A DNA stretch of 30,136 nucleotides from CAZPNX01 sp964588285 (lineage in GTDB: Bacteria > Edwardsbacteria > AC1 > EtOH8), in NCBI GenBank assembly GCA_964588285.1, contig CAZPNX010000027.1, positions 1-30,136 on the forward strand, written 5' to 3'. A model generated the notes under the pieces. It was not told where the DNA came from, made no database searches, and saw only the letters and a list, made by a program, of their open reading frames with translations. The translations under genes and the position numbers were made by a program. Shown piece by piece: positions 1 through 7,458 of the stretch; position 1 is the stretch's first letter; every line of letters begins with the position of its first letter.

Positions 1-45
1 CCGGCCATCGAGTGTTCGCCCCGGCGAACGTATCGAGATGGCCGG
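1..45 (+). repeat. interspersed palindrome R1
   Basis: Imperfect palindrome with outer arms CCGGCCATC (1-9) and GATGGCCGG (37-45), the family core TCGAGT / GTATCGAGA, and an inner stem TTCGCC/GGCGAA with a 2-base loop. It begins at the window edge and may extend further left. Confidence 0.85.
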
Positions 46-49
46 CCTA

Positions 50-100
50 TCGGCGCTCGACGAGTGTCCCGAACAAGGGATGTATCGAGACGAGCGCCGA
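50..100 (+). repeat. interspersed palindrome R2
   Basis: Outer arms TCGGCGCTCG (50-59) and CGAGCGCCGA (91-100), 10 bp perfect. The left core is ACGAGT instead of TCGAGT; the right core GTATCGAGA is intact. The inner stem is TCCC/GGGA. It lies 17 bases past the stop codon of the hybrid kinase gene that ends at 118. Confidence 0.85.
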
Positions 101-117
101 TGTCCGCTGTCCCGTGA

Positions 118-3100
118 CTACCCCAGCGCCTTGTTCAATGCGTCCAGCAGATCGGCCACATGGAAAGGCTTTTGTACAAAACCCGAAATGCCCAGCTTAA
201 GGATCTCCTTGGCCTCGCTGTCCTCGGAGAAGCCAGAGGAGAGTATGGCTTTGACCTCAGGATTTATCTTCTTCATTTCCATAAAAACCTCGCGCCCGCT
301 CATCTTGGGCATGATCATATCCAAGATCACCAAATCTATCTCCTGAAATTTTTCTTTGTATATCCTCACCGCCTCCTCGGCATCGCCGCAGGTTAGGACT
401 TTGTGGCCGGCCGACTCCAAGATCTTCTCGGTGATGGCCCGGACCATCTCCTCGTCGTCCACGATGAGGATAGCGGCCGCTCTGGAGGCTTTGACCGCCG
501 GCTGCTCGGCCACCACCGCCCTGGCCTCGCCCTCACAAAGAGGCAGGTAGATCTTCATGGTGGTGCCCCTTCCCGGCTCGCTGTAGCAGTCTATGATTCC
601 CCTGTGTTCCCTGACGGTGCCGTAGACCATGGCCAGGCCCAGGCCGGTTCCCTTGCCCGGCTCCTTGGTGGTGAAGAACGGGTCGTACATCCTTCCCTTT
701 ACCTCCGGTGTCATGCCGCAGCCGGTGTCGCTCACCTCGATCTTCACGTAATCTCCAGGTTTCAGCTTGTAGCCGTGGTTGTCTATGAAGGTCTTGTCCA
801 GACGGACCTTTTCGGCGGCATAAACCAGCCTGCCGCCCTGGGGCATAGCGTCGCGGGAATTGATGCCCAGGTTCATCAGCATGTTTGCCAAGCCGGATTT
901 GTCCCCCATTACGGCAAACCTGTCGCCCTTGTGCTTGGTTTCAATCCTTATCCTTCTATCCGACGTCCTGCCCAGCATCTCCACGATCTGGTCCACCAGA
1001 GTACGGATGTCAACCACCTCCTGGGTTCTGGTTTGGCGCCGGGAGAAGGCCAGCAAGTTCTTGGTGAGCCGGGCGGCGTTCTCGGCCGCCGCAATGATGT
1101 TCTCCACGTACTTGGCCATCTCCGGTCTGTCGGACAGCCGCCCCATCAACAACTCGGCATTGCCCAATATCCCGGCCAGCATGTTGTTGAAATCGTGGGC
1201 CACCCCGCCGGCCAGCTGGCCGATAGCCTCCAGCTTCTGCGACTGGCGCAGCTCCTCCTCGATGATTTTCTTTTCTTCCTCCAATTTAACCTGGCCGCTG
1301 ATGTCGGTCATAATGCCGGTGAGGCCTACCGTTTCACCTCGAATTATCATGGGTCGGCTCAAGGTCCTGACGTGTTTACTGCTGCCATCCTTGTCCACCA
1401 CCCGGAAGACCGCCGGCTCTATCTTGCCTTCATAGGTAGCTTTAATTCTATTCTGCACCTCGGGAATATCCTCGGGGTAAATGAACTCGGAGAACTTCCG
1501 GCCTATAATTTCCTCAGGTCTATAGAGCGACATCCGGCTCACGGCCGGGCTCATATAGGTAAACAACCCGTCAACGGAAATGGAAAATATCATATCGTTC
1601 AATGACTCCACCAGCAAGCGGTATTTCTCTTCGCTCTCACGCAATGCCAGCTCGGACTGCTTCTGGCCGGTGATGTCCTCCACCGTGCCTTCGTAAAAGA
1701 AGATATCTCCCTTTTCGTTCCTGACGCACCTGACGTTCTCCCGTACCCAGATCTCGGCACCGTCCTTCTTCTTCCATCTCGTTTCGTAGCCTATCACCTG
1801 GTCGGCCTGAACTATTAATCTCTTGAATTCCTGACGTTCTTCATCGGAGATATATCCCTCATTCTCCAAGTTCCTCTCGGACAATTCCTCAAAACTTCTG
1901 TAACCCAGCATTTTCACCAAGGCCGGATTAGCCATCAGTATTTTCCCCTCCGGAGTGGTGCGGTAGATGCCGACGAAGGTGTTCTCGTAAAAGGAACGAA
2001 ATCTTTCCTCGCTTTCCGAAAGATCCTTCAGTATCTTCTTATGTTCGGTGATCTCGGAGAGGATGTGTACCGCGCCCACCAGTTCGCCCTTCTCGTCAAT
2101 GATGGGATCCGCCAGAACATCGAAGATTCTGCCGTTGACTTGCAACTCCATGTGTTCCCTTTTCCGGCTCTTTCGCATCCGGACGAAGGGACATTTCTCT
2201 ATGGACTCACCCATAGAATGAACCAACTCATGGCATTTCCGACCGACGATCTCCCGGAACGGCTTACCCAAAAATTCAGCAAAGGCTAAGTTGCACTGGC
2301 GGACGGTCTGGTCCGCGCTCAGCAGGCAGACGCCGTCCTTGATGGCGTCAAAGGTTATCTTCCATTTGTGGGCCGACTCCCTGATGGCCTCTTCGTATTT
2401 CACCCGCTGGGTAATGTCCCGGATAATCCCGCCGACGCCGATGGCGCCGTCCTCCAAAGGCACTGTAAATTTAGTTACGCTATAAACAAAGTTGCCCACT
2501 CTTTCTTCAACTTGTATCAATCTTTTTTTGTCCAGGGCTTGTTCATCCGATCGCCGGCAGCTATCGGCCGCCTCTTTGGGCATCAGGTCGTAATCGGTTT
2601 TACCCAAGATTTCTTCCAGAGGCTTGTCGAATAAGGCCCGGTTGGCTTCGTTGACCATCAGATAGCGGAACTGGGAATCCTTGAGAAAAACCAGATCGTT
2701 TGTAGAATTGACGAATAATTGGTTTCGCTGATGCAATAGCTCCTTCTGTTGCCTGGCCTCCTTCTCCTGGGTGATATCGCTGAATGCGCCCAAGGAGCCA
2801 ACTACCGAGCCGTCCGGCCCGTAAACTGGAGACGCATTGATCAAAACCCAGAGGAACCGTCCATCCTTGCGCTGCAGTCGGATCTCGTATCTCTCGTATT
2901 TACCGTCAAGTCGCTGTTGGTTTTTGCTTTTTATAACCTCCCAATCGCCGGGATCAAAAAACAACCGATGGCCTATTTTGCCTGTCAATTCCTCCTGGGC
3001 ATAACCGGACATTTCGAAGAAGCGTTGATTGGCGAAGAGAATCCTATCATCGTTGTCCACCTGGATCAGCCCCTCGTTCAGGCTCTCCACCAATGTCCGG

Positions 3101-3219
3101 TAGCGCTCCTCCTGCTCCTTGAGCTGCTGGCGCATCTGGCGCTCGTCCTCCAGGATGCTCAAAAGAGCCAGACGTTCCCGCTCTTCCGGTGGGAGTATTT
3201 TTGATTTTTCTTCAGTCAT
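118..3219 (-). CDS. multi-PAS hybrid histidine kinase with C-terminal receiver
   Basis: Predicted soluble cytoplasmic sensor kinase of 1033 residues; no membrane segment is visible. Order: short coiled coil, five PAS domains (about 38-153, 163-273, 286-398, 403-518, 528-643), a HisKA dimerisation domain with phospho-acceptor His675 in GGVAHDFNN, an HATPase domain with N-box Asn787 and DTGCGM at 831, and a receiver with Asp967 and Lys1017. The third PAS carries a Cys/His cluster (Cys329, His334, Cys343) that could hold a metal or redox group; this is inference. A TTG two codons upstream is in frame, but GGAG lies 7 bases before the ATG at 3219 and only 1 base before the TTG, so I chose ATG. 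With both transmitter and receiver present it should phosphorylate itself; an external phosphotransfer partner is not obvious nearby. Repeats flank it on both sides. Confidence 0.93.
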   Translation of the reverse strand: MTEEKSKILPPEERERLALLSILEDERQMRQQLKEQEERYRTLVESLNEGLIQVDNDDRILFANQRFFEMSGYAQEELTGKIGHRLFFDPGDWEVIKSKNQQRLDGKYERYEIRLQRKDGRFLWVLINASPVYGPDGSVVGSLGAFSDITQEKEARQQKELLHQRNQLFVNSTNDLVFLKDSQFRYLMVNEANRALFDKPLEEILGKTDYDLMPKEAADSCRRSDEQALDKKRLIQVEERVGNFVYSVTKFTVPLEDGAIGVGGIIRDITQRVKYEEAIRESAHKWKITFDAIKDGVCLLSADQTVRQCNLAFAEFLGKPFREIVGRKCHELVHSMGESIEKCPFVRMRKSRKREHMELQVNGRIFDVLADPIIDEKGELVGAVHILSEITEHKKILKDLSESEERFRSFYENTFVGIYRTTPEGKILMANPALVKMLGYRSFEELSERNLENEGYISDEERQEFKRLIVQADQVIGYETRWKKKDGAEIWVRENVRCVRNEKGDIFFYEGTVEDITGQKQSELALRESEEKYRLLVESLNDMIFSISVDGLFTYMSPAVSRMSLYRPEEIIGRKFSEFIYPEDIPEVQNRIKATYEGKIEPAVFRVVDKDGSSKHVRTLSRPMIIRGETVGLTGIMTDISGQVKLEEEKKIIEEELRQSQKLEAIGQLAGGVAHDFNNMLAGILGNAELLMGRLSDRPEMAKYVENIIAAAENAARLTKNLLAFSRRQTRTQEVVDIRTLVDQIVEMLGRTSDRRIRIETKHKGDRFAVMGDKSGLANMLMNLGINSRDAMPQGGRLVYAAEKVRLDKTFIDNHGYKLKPGDYVKIEVSDTGCGMTPEVKGRMYDPFFTTKEPGKGTGLGLAMVYGTVREHRGIIDCYSEPGRGTTMKIYLPLCEGEARAVVAEQPAVKASRAAAILIVDDEEMVRAITEKILESAGHKVLTCGDAEEAVRIYKEKFQEIDLVILDMIMPKMSGREVFMEMKKINPEVKAILSSGFSEDSEAKEILKLGISGFVQKPFHVADLLDALNKALG

Positions 3220-3239
3220 GTCCAAACTCCGGAAACATA

Positions 3240-3248
3240 ATTATATCA
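3240..3248 (-). promoter_or_regulatory. extended -10 promoter of the hybrid kinase gene
   Basis: On the minus strand the sequence is TGATATAAT, a perfect extended -10 (TG-N-TATAAT). No good -35 is visible because the region upstream is palindrome R3. The predicted start would give a leader of about 14 bases that holds the GGAG ribosome site. Confidence 0.5.
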
Positions 3249-3250
3249 GT

Positions 3251-3290
3251 CGCTTGTCGAGTAGCTCTCCAGAGCGTATCGAGACAAGCG
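3251..3290 (+). repeat. interspersed palindrome R3
   Basis: Outer arms CGCTTGTC (3251-3258) and GACAAGCG (3283-3290), full core TCGAGT / GTATCGAGA, inner stem GCTCT/AGAGC. First copy of the cluster upstream of the hybrid kinase gene. Confidence 0.9.
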
Positions 3291-3300
3291 CCGCACTACC

Positions 3301-3341
3301 CGGCCGTCGAGTAGCCCCAAAGGGGCGTATCGAGACGGCCG
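3301..3341 (+). repeat. interspersed palindrome R4
   Basis: Outer arms CGGCCGTC and GACGGCCG, full core, inner stem GCCCC/GGGGC with an AAA loop. The 41 bases match R9 exactly. Confidence 0.9.
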
Positions 3342-3344
3342 CCC

Positions 3345-3390
3345 TGGCGCTTGTCGAGTAGCTCGTCAGAGCGTATCGAGACAAGCGCCA
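3345..3390 (+). repeat. interspersed palindrome R5
   Basis: Longest perfect outer stem of the cluster: TGGCGCTTGTC (3345-3355) against GACAAGCGCCA (3380-3390), 11 bp. Full core; inner stem GCTC/GAGC. Confidence 0.9.
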
Positions 3391-3401
3391 TCATCCCCAG
3401 C

Positions 3402-3445
3402 CGCTCGTCTCGGGACATCCGCCCTCGGCGGACACTCGACGAGCG
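3402..3445 (-). repeat. interspersed palindrome R6, reverse orientation
   Basis: Outer arms CGCTCGTC (3402-3409) and GACGAGCG (3438-3445). Read on the minus strand the left core is TCGAGT, the right core is the variant GTCCCGAGA, and the inner stem is TCCGCC/GGCGGA. Confidence 0.85.
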
Positions 3446-3455
3446 ACAGTTCCCA

Positions 3456-3495
3456 CGGCCGTCGAGTAGCCCAAAGGGGCGTACCGAGACGGCCG
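3456..3495 (+). repeat. interspersed palindrome R7
   Basis: Outer arms CGGCCGTC and GACGGCCG, right core variant GTACCGAGA, inner stem GCCC/GGGC. It ends one base from the stop codon of the GIY-YIG gene (3497-3499). Confidence 0.9.
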
Positions 3496-3496
3496 G

Positions 3497-3787
3497 CTAC
3501 TTTCTCTTCTTGAAATCCTTCTTCGCCAATTTACTGATATCAGCCAACCTGCCTTCAATCAATGCTTTTTTCTTGGCATGGCTCCAGTGTTGTATCTGCT
3601 TTTCCCTGTAGAAAGCTTCGGAGACCTTTTTGTATTCTTCGAAATACACCAATTTTACCGGCAGATGTTTGGCAGTGAAATTGGCGCCTTCGCCCCTTTG
3701 ATGTTGAGCAAAACGTCGTATTAGATCCTTGGTGCTCCCGGTATAATAACTGCCATCGGCGCATTCTAAGATATACATGTAAGCCAT
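3497..3787 (-). CDS. small GIY-YIG nuclease-domain protein
   Basis: 96 residues, essentially one GIY-YIG domain of the UPF0213 type, usual length for that group. Visible signature: tyrosines in MYI (4-6) and YYTG (14-17), catalytic Arg24 or Arg25, His29, and Glu62 in REKQ as the likely metal-binding acid. The C-terminus is Lys-rich, fitting DNA binding. Family knowledge: GIY-YIG domains cut one DNA strand at a time, and I recall (unchecked here) that short members named Ssn in Neisseria act on single-stranded DNA at repeats flanking their own genes. This gene sits within the palindrome cluster, with R7 one base beyond its stop and R8 21 bases before its start. An AAAGG ribosome site lies upstream of the ATG. 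No own promoter is evident. The link to the repeats is inference from position. Confidence 0.88.
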   Translation of the reverse strand: MAYMYILECADGSYYTGSTKDLIRRFAQHQRGEGANFTAKHLPVKLVYFEEYKKVSEAFYREKQIQHWSHAKKKALIEGRLADISKLAKKDFKKRK

Positions 3788-3807
3788 AATAACACCTTTT
3801 AGTTAGC

Positions 3808-3845
3808 CGCTCGTCTCGGTACTGACTTCATCCACTCGACGAGCG
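3808..3845 (-). repeat. interspersed palindrome R8, reverse orientation
   Basis: Outer arms CGCTCGTC (3808-3815) and GACGAGCG (3838-3845). On the minus strand the core is TCGAGT with a variant right half TACCGAGA; the inner stem is weak. It lies 20 bases upstream of the GIY-YIG start codon. Confidence 0.8.
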
Positions 3846-3855
3846 ACAATTCCCC

Positions 3856-3896
3856 CGGCCGTCGAGTAGCCCCAAAGGGGCGTATCGAGACGGCCG
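3856..3896 (+). repeat. interspersed palindrome R9
   Basis: Identical over 41 bases to R4: outer arms CGGCCGTC/GACGGCCG, full core, inner stem GCCCC/GGGGC. Confidence 0.9.
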
Positions 3897-3899
3897 CCC

Positions 3900-3908
3900 T
3901 GGCGCTTG
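3900..3908 (+). repeat. left end of palindrome R10, cut by the gap
   Basis: TGGCGCTTG, with the same preceding bases as at R5, so this is the start of an R5-like copy lost into the N run. Confidence 0.65.
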
Positions 3909-4008
3909 NNNNNNNNNNNNNNNNNNNNNNNNNNNNNNNNNNNNNNNNNNNNNNNNNNNNNNNNNNNNNNNNNNNNNNNNNNNNNNNNNNNNNNNNNNNN
4001 NNNNNNNN
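3909..4008. other. assembly gap of 100 N
   Basis: Exactly 100 unknown bases, the usual placeholder for a scaffold gap of unknown length. Both edges are repeat sequence, so the assembler probably broke on the palindrome family. True content and length are unknown; further repeat copies or even a gene could be hidden. Confidence 0.97.
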
Positions 4009-4018
4009 CGAGACGGCC
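4009..4018 (+). repeat. right end of palindrome R11, cut by the gap
   Basis: CGAGACGGCCG right after the N run matches the right end of R4, R7 and R9. The stop codon of the next gene (4021-4023) follows within about two bases, the same junction as at R7 and the GIY-YIG gene. Confidence 0.7.
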
Positions 4019-4020
4019 GG

Positions 4021-7000
4021 CTATTTTTCCTTCAACTCAGCACTCGGATAACGCGGCGGCTGGCCCGATTTAACCAAAAGCTCGTTGATCTCGTTTTTTA
4101 ACTCCATCACCCGGTCCTCCCTGTCCAGCATCACCGCCTGCCAGCGCTGCAGTTCGGCCAACTGGTGGTGTATCTTCTCTTCGGCCTGTTTGCGTTCGGT
4201 GATGTCCACTACCGTGGTGATGAAGTGCAGCAGCTTTCCGCCGGCGTCCCGCCGGGCAACTGTGCTGACATCGCCCCAGACAACGGAACCGTCCTTTCGT
4301 AAATACCTTTTAACAAACCGGGCCGAGTTCTTTTCACCCCTCAGGATCGAATCAATCATTTGCCGGCTCTGGTCAATGTCCTCCGGCAGGGTCAGATCCT
4401 GCCATTTCTTGTGGTTCATCTCCTCACAAGTATAGCCCAGCATGTCGCAAAAGGCCTGATTGGTGTGGACCTCGCCGCCGGGCAGGGTAATGGATTTGCC
4501 CACGTTGGCCGCCTCGAACACCAGCCGGTATTTATTCTCACTTTCAAGCAGCTTCTCCTCGGCCCGCTTTTTCTCGGTGACATCAACCCCCATCGACAGC
4601 ACCATCTTGAATTTGCCGTCCTCGGTCAGGACGGTATTGCTCCAGGCTATGATGAACTCTTCGTTGTTTCTTCCGATGATGGGATTTTCATAATTATGCT
4701 CCACCCTCTTGTTCTTCACGATATCCCGCCAAACCCCGTAGATCTCCTGCCTTTTTTCCTCGGGGATGAACAGGTCAATCCAGCTCTTGCCCATCACCTC
4801 CTCTGCCTGTCGGCCGGTTATTTTTTCGGCGTATTTGTTGAACAGCAATATCTTTGAATTCTCGCCCAGACCCACCACAATATTGGGCGCCAGATTGATG
4901 ATGTTTTCTGACCAATCCTTGGCCCGCTTTATCTCTCCCTGGGCCAGTTCCAGCGCCTCCACCTGCTGCCGCAGCTCCTCTTCGGCCGCCTTCAGCTCCT
5001 GCTCCGAGGCGGTCAGCTCTTCGTTCTTTTGCCTAAGTTCCTCCTCGACCGCCGCCAGTTCCTGGTTATTGGCCTCTATCTCCTCGTAGCTGGCTTGCAA
5101 TTCCTCATACGCCTGCTGCATCTTTTGTTCTGCCTGAACCCGCCGCAATGTCACCGCCCCCAGGGCGCCGAAGGCCTTGAGCATGGTCATGTCCTGCACG
5201 GTCTGGCCTTTTTTGAAGGCGATCACCGAGGTGCCGTAAAGCATGCCTTCGGATTTATAGGCTATGGCCGCATATTTCTCCACCCCCAAAATCACCCCGA
5301 TGGTGGCGCTCACCGCCTTGGGAATGGCGCCGAAACTAACTTCGTGCAGCGATGATCTAACTCCCGCGGCCTCGGCGGTTATCAGACGATAGTTTTCCGG
5401 ACTTACCGGAAACCGTATCTCCAGAATGCGTTTTCCCAAGGCAGCCTCCACCCGGCCCAAAACTCCCGGCTCCATAAGGATGCGCTTGAGGACGATCTCC
5501 TTTCTTTCATTATCATATCGTCCAAAGGTGACCGCATAGCCGCCGCTTATCTTCTTGAGCCACTCGGTCAAAGCATCCCCGGGATCGGTTCCCTCCGGCA
5601 GGGAGGACAAGCCAAGCGAGCATTCGTGCAGCAGCTGCAAAAACCTATTTCGCTCGGCGATCTCGGCCTCGGCCCTCTTTTTTTCGGTGATGTCCTGAAC
5701 CACGCCATGGAAGAACTTTTTGCCCTCGATCTCAAGGTACTTGGCGCTTATCTCCACGGGAAAAACCTGGCCGTTCTTCCGGATATGCTCGGTTTGATAG
5801 CGCAGGCCACCGGACGCCCTTATCTGGCTCAACTGCTGATCCAGTTGCTTTCTTGCTGCCGGGGAACGCAACGAAGCCACCGGCAGGCCGATCATTTCCT
5901 TACGGTCGTAGCCGTAGGCCTCCAATGCCCGATCGTTGGCCTCTATCAACCGTTGTTTATCGTCGGCCAGGAAGACGATATCGTTGGCGTTCTTCAGCAC
6001 CCATTCGTAATGCGAAGCCAGGGCCTTACGCTCCAGCTCCGCCTGGTGCAGTTCTTTGTAGAGCTGTTTCTGCTGCCGTTGATACCAGCCGGAGATTGTC
6101 ATGCCGGCCGTCAGCAACAAAACCAGGACCAGGCCGGCCACCATCAAGGCCATGTTTCGCACCGGCCGGTTGATTTCATCGGCATCGATTTTGGCCACCA
6201 TAAACCAGGGGCTGTGTGGGATGGGCCGGACATCGGCCACCACCCGAACCCCGCGGTAATCGTGGCCCTCCACCATGCCCTTCTTGCCCAAGGCCGCCAT
6301 GGCTGCCGGCAGCAGGGTGTCCGTTAACGGTATTTTGAGACGCATGGCCGCCTGGGGCCGGAACCTCAGGTCGTTCAGGAACAGGGCGCTGTCGCCCTCC
6401 CTTCTGATGATCAGGGTCTCGGAGCTTTTCCGGGGCACCGGCCAGGACTGGATCAAGGGGAACAGATATTTGGTGGGGTCCACCCGCAGGATCACCACCG
6501 CCGTCACCTTGTCGCCGTCCAAAAGAGGGGTCAAGAAATCAAGATGCACCTCCTGGTCCAGGTCGCAGAGGTAGAAATCCGAGAATTGCAACTGGCCGCT
6601 CTCGGCCGTGCGCCGCACCATGGTTTTGGTTGCTTCTCCCAATCCCTTATAATGATTCTTGCCGAACGCCGCCCTAACCCGGCCTGCGGCATCGGAAAGG
6701 ATGATGGAACTGTATTGGCCGTAGAGCAGCATGGCTTCCAACCTGGCCTTGGTGTGCAGGGCGGCGGTGGGGTTGGCGGTGTTTTTGAGCCAAATGCCCA
6801 CATTCCGCGCCAGCACCGGACTGCTGGAGAGCACCCGGGCGTCCGCCCTCCTTTCCTCAAGCCATTCGGAGACGGCCAGGGATTTGAGCTCAGAAATGGC
6901 CGCCAGTTCATTGTACTCGTGGGTCTGTATTTTAACCCTCACCAGGTGGTAAAACAACAACCCGGCGCCCGCGACGAACAGCGCCGCCGCCGCGAACACG

Positions 7001-7140
7001 GCCATGGCCCGGTGGCGGTTCCCTGCCAGATGATGCATCTTCATATCAACGCTTTCCGATCTGCTGTTCGTTGGTGACCATGGCCGGTAAAAATATTTGA
7101 CATTGCCCGGCATGACTATTTCAACACGACAAGCCGGCAA
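4021..7140 (-). CDS. membrane-bound PAS/GAF sensor without a kinase domain
   Basis: 1039 residues. Order: cytoplasmic N-tail; membrane segment 45-66; extracytoplasmic domain 67-325 of Cache-like character; membrane segment 329-350; PAS 375-490; GAF-like 497-668; a Glu/Gln-rich coiled coil 670-745; PAS 743-860; PAS 866-985; and a helical tail with RVMELKNEINELL at 1010-1022. No HisKA, HATPase, GGDEF, EAL, methyl-accepting or other output domain is present, and the natural stop follows the tail, so this is not a visible truncation. It probably signals through a partner bound by the coiled coils or tail (inference). Start: TTG at 7140 with GGAGG 8 bases upstream; an ATG at 7044 nearer the first membrane segment is a weaker alternative. 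The stop lies next to the repeat remnant at the gap. Confidence 0.88.
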   Translation of the reverse strand: MPACRVEIVMPGNVKYFYRPWSPTNSRSESVDMKMHHLAGNRHRAMAVFAAAALFVAGAGLLFYHLVRVKIQTHEYNELAAISELKSLAVSEWLEERRADARVLSSSPVLARNVGIWLKNTANPTAALHTKARLEAMLLYGQYSSIILSDAAGRVRAAFGKNHYKGLGEATKTMVRRTAESGQLQFSDFYLCDLDQEVHLDFLTPLLDGDKVTAVVILRVDPTKYLFPLIQSWPVPRKSSETLIIRREGDSALFLNDLRFRPQAAMRLKIPLTDTLLPAAMAALGKKGMVEGHDYRGVRVVADVRPIPHSPWFMVAKIDADEINRPVRNMALMVAGLVLVLLLTAGMTISGWYQRQQKQLYKELHQAELERKALASHYEWVLKNANDIVFLADDKQRLIEANDRALEAYGYDRKEMIGLPVASLRSPAARKQLDQQLSQIRASGGLRYQTEHIRKNGQVFPVEISAKYLEIEGKKFFHGVVQDITEKKRAEAEIAERNRFLQLLHECSLGLSSLPEGTDPGDALTEWLKKISGGYAVTFGRYDNERKEIVLKRILMEPGVLGRVEAALGKRILEIRFPVSPENYRLITAEAAGVRSSLHEVSFGAIPKAVSATIGVILGVEKYAAIAYKSEGMLYGTSVIAFKKGQTVQDMTMLKAFGALGAVTLRRVQAEQKMQQAYEELQASYEEIEANNQELAAVEEELRQKNEELTASEQELKAAEEELRQQVEALELAQGEIKRAKDWSENIINLAPNIVVGLGENSKILLFNKYAEKITGRQAEEVMGKSWIDLFIPEEKRQEIYGVWRDIVKNKRVEHNYENPIIGRNNEEFIIAWSNTVLTEDGKFKMVLSMGVDVTEKKRAEEKLLESENKYRLVFEAANVGKSITLPGGEVHTNQAFCDMLGYTCEEMNHKKWQDLTLPEDIDQSRQMIDSILRGEKNSARFVKRYLRKDGSVVWGDVSTVARRDAGGKLLHFITTVVDITERKQAEEKIHHQLAELQRWQAVMLDREDRVMELKNEINELLVKSGQPPRYPSAELKEK

Positions 7141-7144
7141 ACAA

Positions 7145-7177
7145 CATACCTCCGTTCCATAATTGTGCGGAGGTATG
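7145..7177 (-). promoter_or_regulatory. 10-bp dyad covering the ribosome site of the sensor gene
   Basis: Perfect inverted repeat CATACCTCCG (7145-7154) / CGGAGGTATG (7168-7177) with a 13-base spacer. In the minus-strand transcript the Shine-Dalgarno CGGAGG (7149-7154) forms one arm, so the hairpin would hide it. It could equally be a protein operator. Confidence 0.5.
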
Positions 7178-7254
7178 CGGTCAAATCATAATAAATCTCA
7201 TTCCTAAACTATAGATCTAAACCTTGGCAAATATATGTTGGCTGCTGAACCAAG
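7178..7254. other. AT-rich spacer, no gene seen
   Basis: Part of the 318-base interval between the sensor gene and the double-receiver gene. Apart from the dyad (7145-7177) and the nested palindrome (7255-7336) I see no gene or convincing promoter here; 7337-7458 is also AT-rich and featureless to me. Confidence 0.5.
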
Positions 7255-7336
7255 GCATGCGGTCATCGAGTTCGCCGGCGTCTCGATACGCCTTTACGGC
7301 ACTCGACGGCCGGCCAGTATCGAGATGACCGCATGC
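7255..7336 (+). repeat. outer interspersed palindrome R12 carrying an insert
   Basis: Perfect 13-bp outer arms GCATGCGGTCATC (7255-7267) and GATGACCGCATGC (7324-7336), with the full family core TCGAGT (7266-7271) and GTATCGAGA (7317-7325). Where other copies have a short inner hairpin this one holds a 45-base insert containing R13. Confidence 0.9.
7274..7314 (-). repeat. inner palindrome R13 nested in R12
   Basis: Reverse-oriented family copy: outer arms GCCGGC (7274-7279 and 7309-7314) with a one-base bulge, the core read on the minus strand as TCGAGT / GTATCGAGA, and an inner stem GCC/GGC around a GTAAA loop. Confidence 0.88.
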
Positions 7337-7458
7337 AAATCATTTTTGCCAAAGTTCCATATTGAAATTATACACCTTTGGCCGAATTTGTCAATAATAA
7401 TATACCAAAACCCAATTTCCCCAAACAATCCTCTCATTTTCTGGCATTCAAAATGTTC

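Noticed and set aside
403..1605. 400-residue open frame on the plus strand
   Set aside because: It lies wholly antisense to the hybrid kinase, whose PAS, HisKA and HATPase motifs are unmistakable, and its translation shows no domain; it is a codon-bias shadow.
3251..3896. CRISPR array
   Set aside because: Copies occur in both orientations, are themselves palindromes with differing arms, and are separated by spacers of very uneven length; no cas gene is present.
5626..6327. 233-residue plus-strand open frame
   Set aside because: Antisense to the sensor gene 4021-7140; low-complexity His/Gln-rich translation with no ribosome site.
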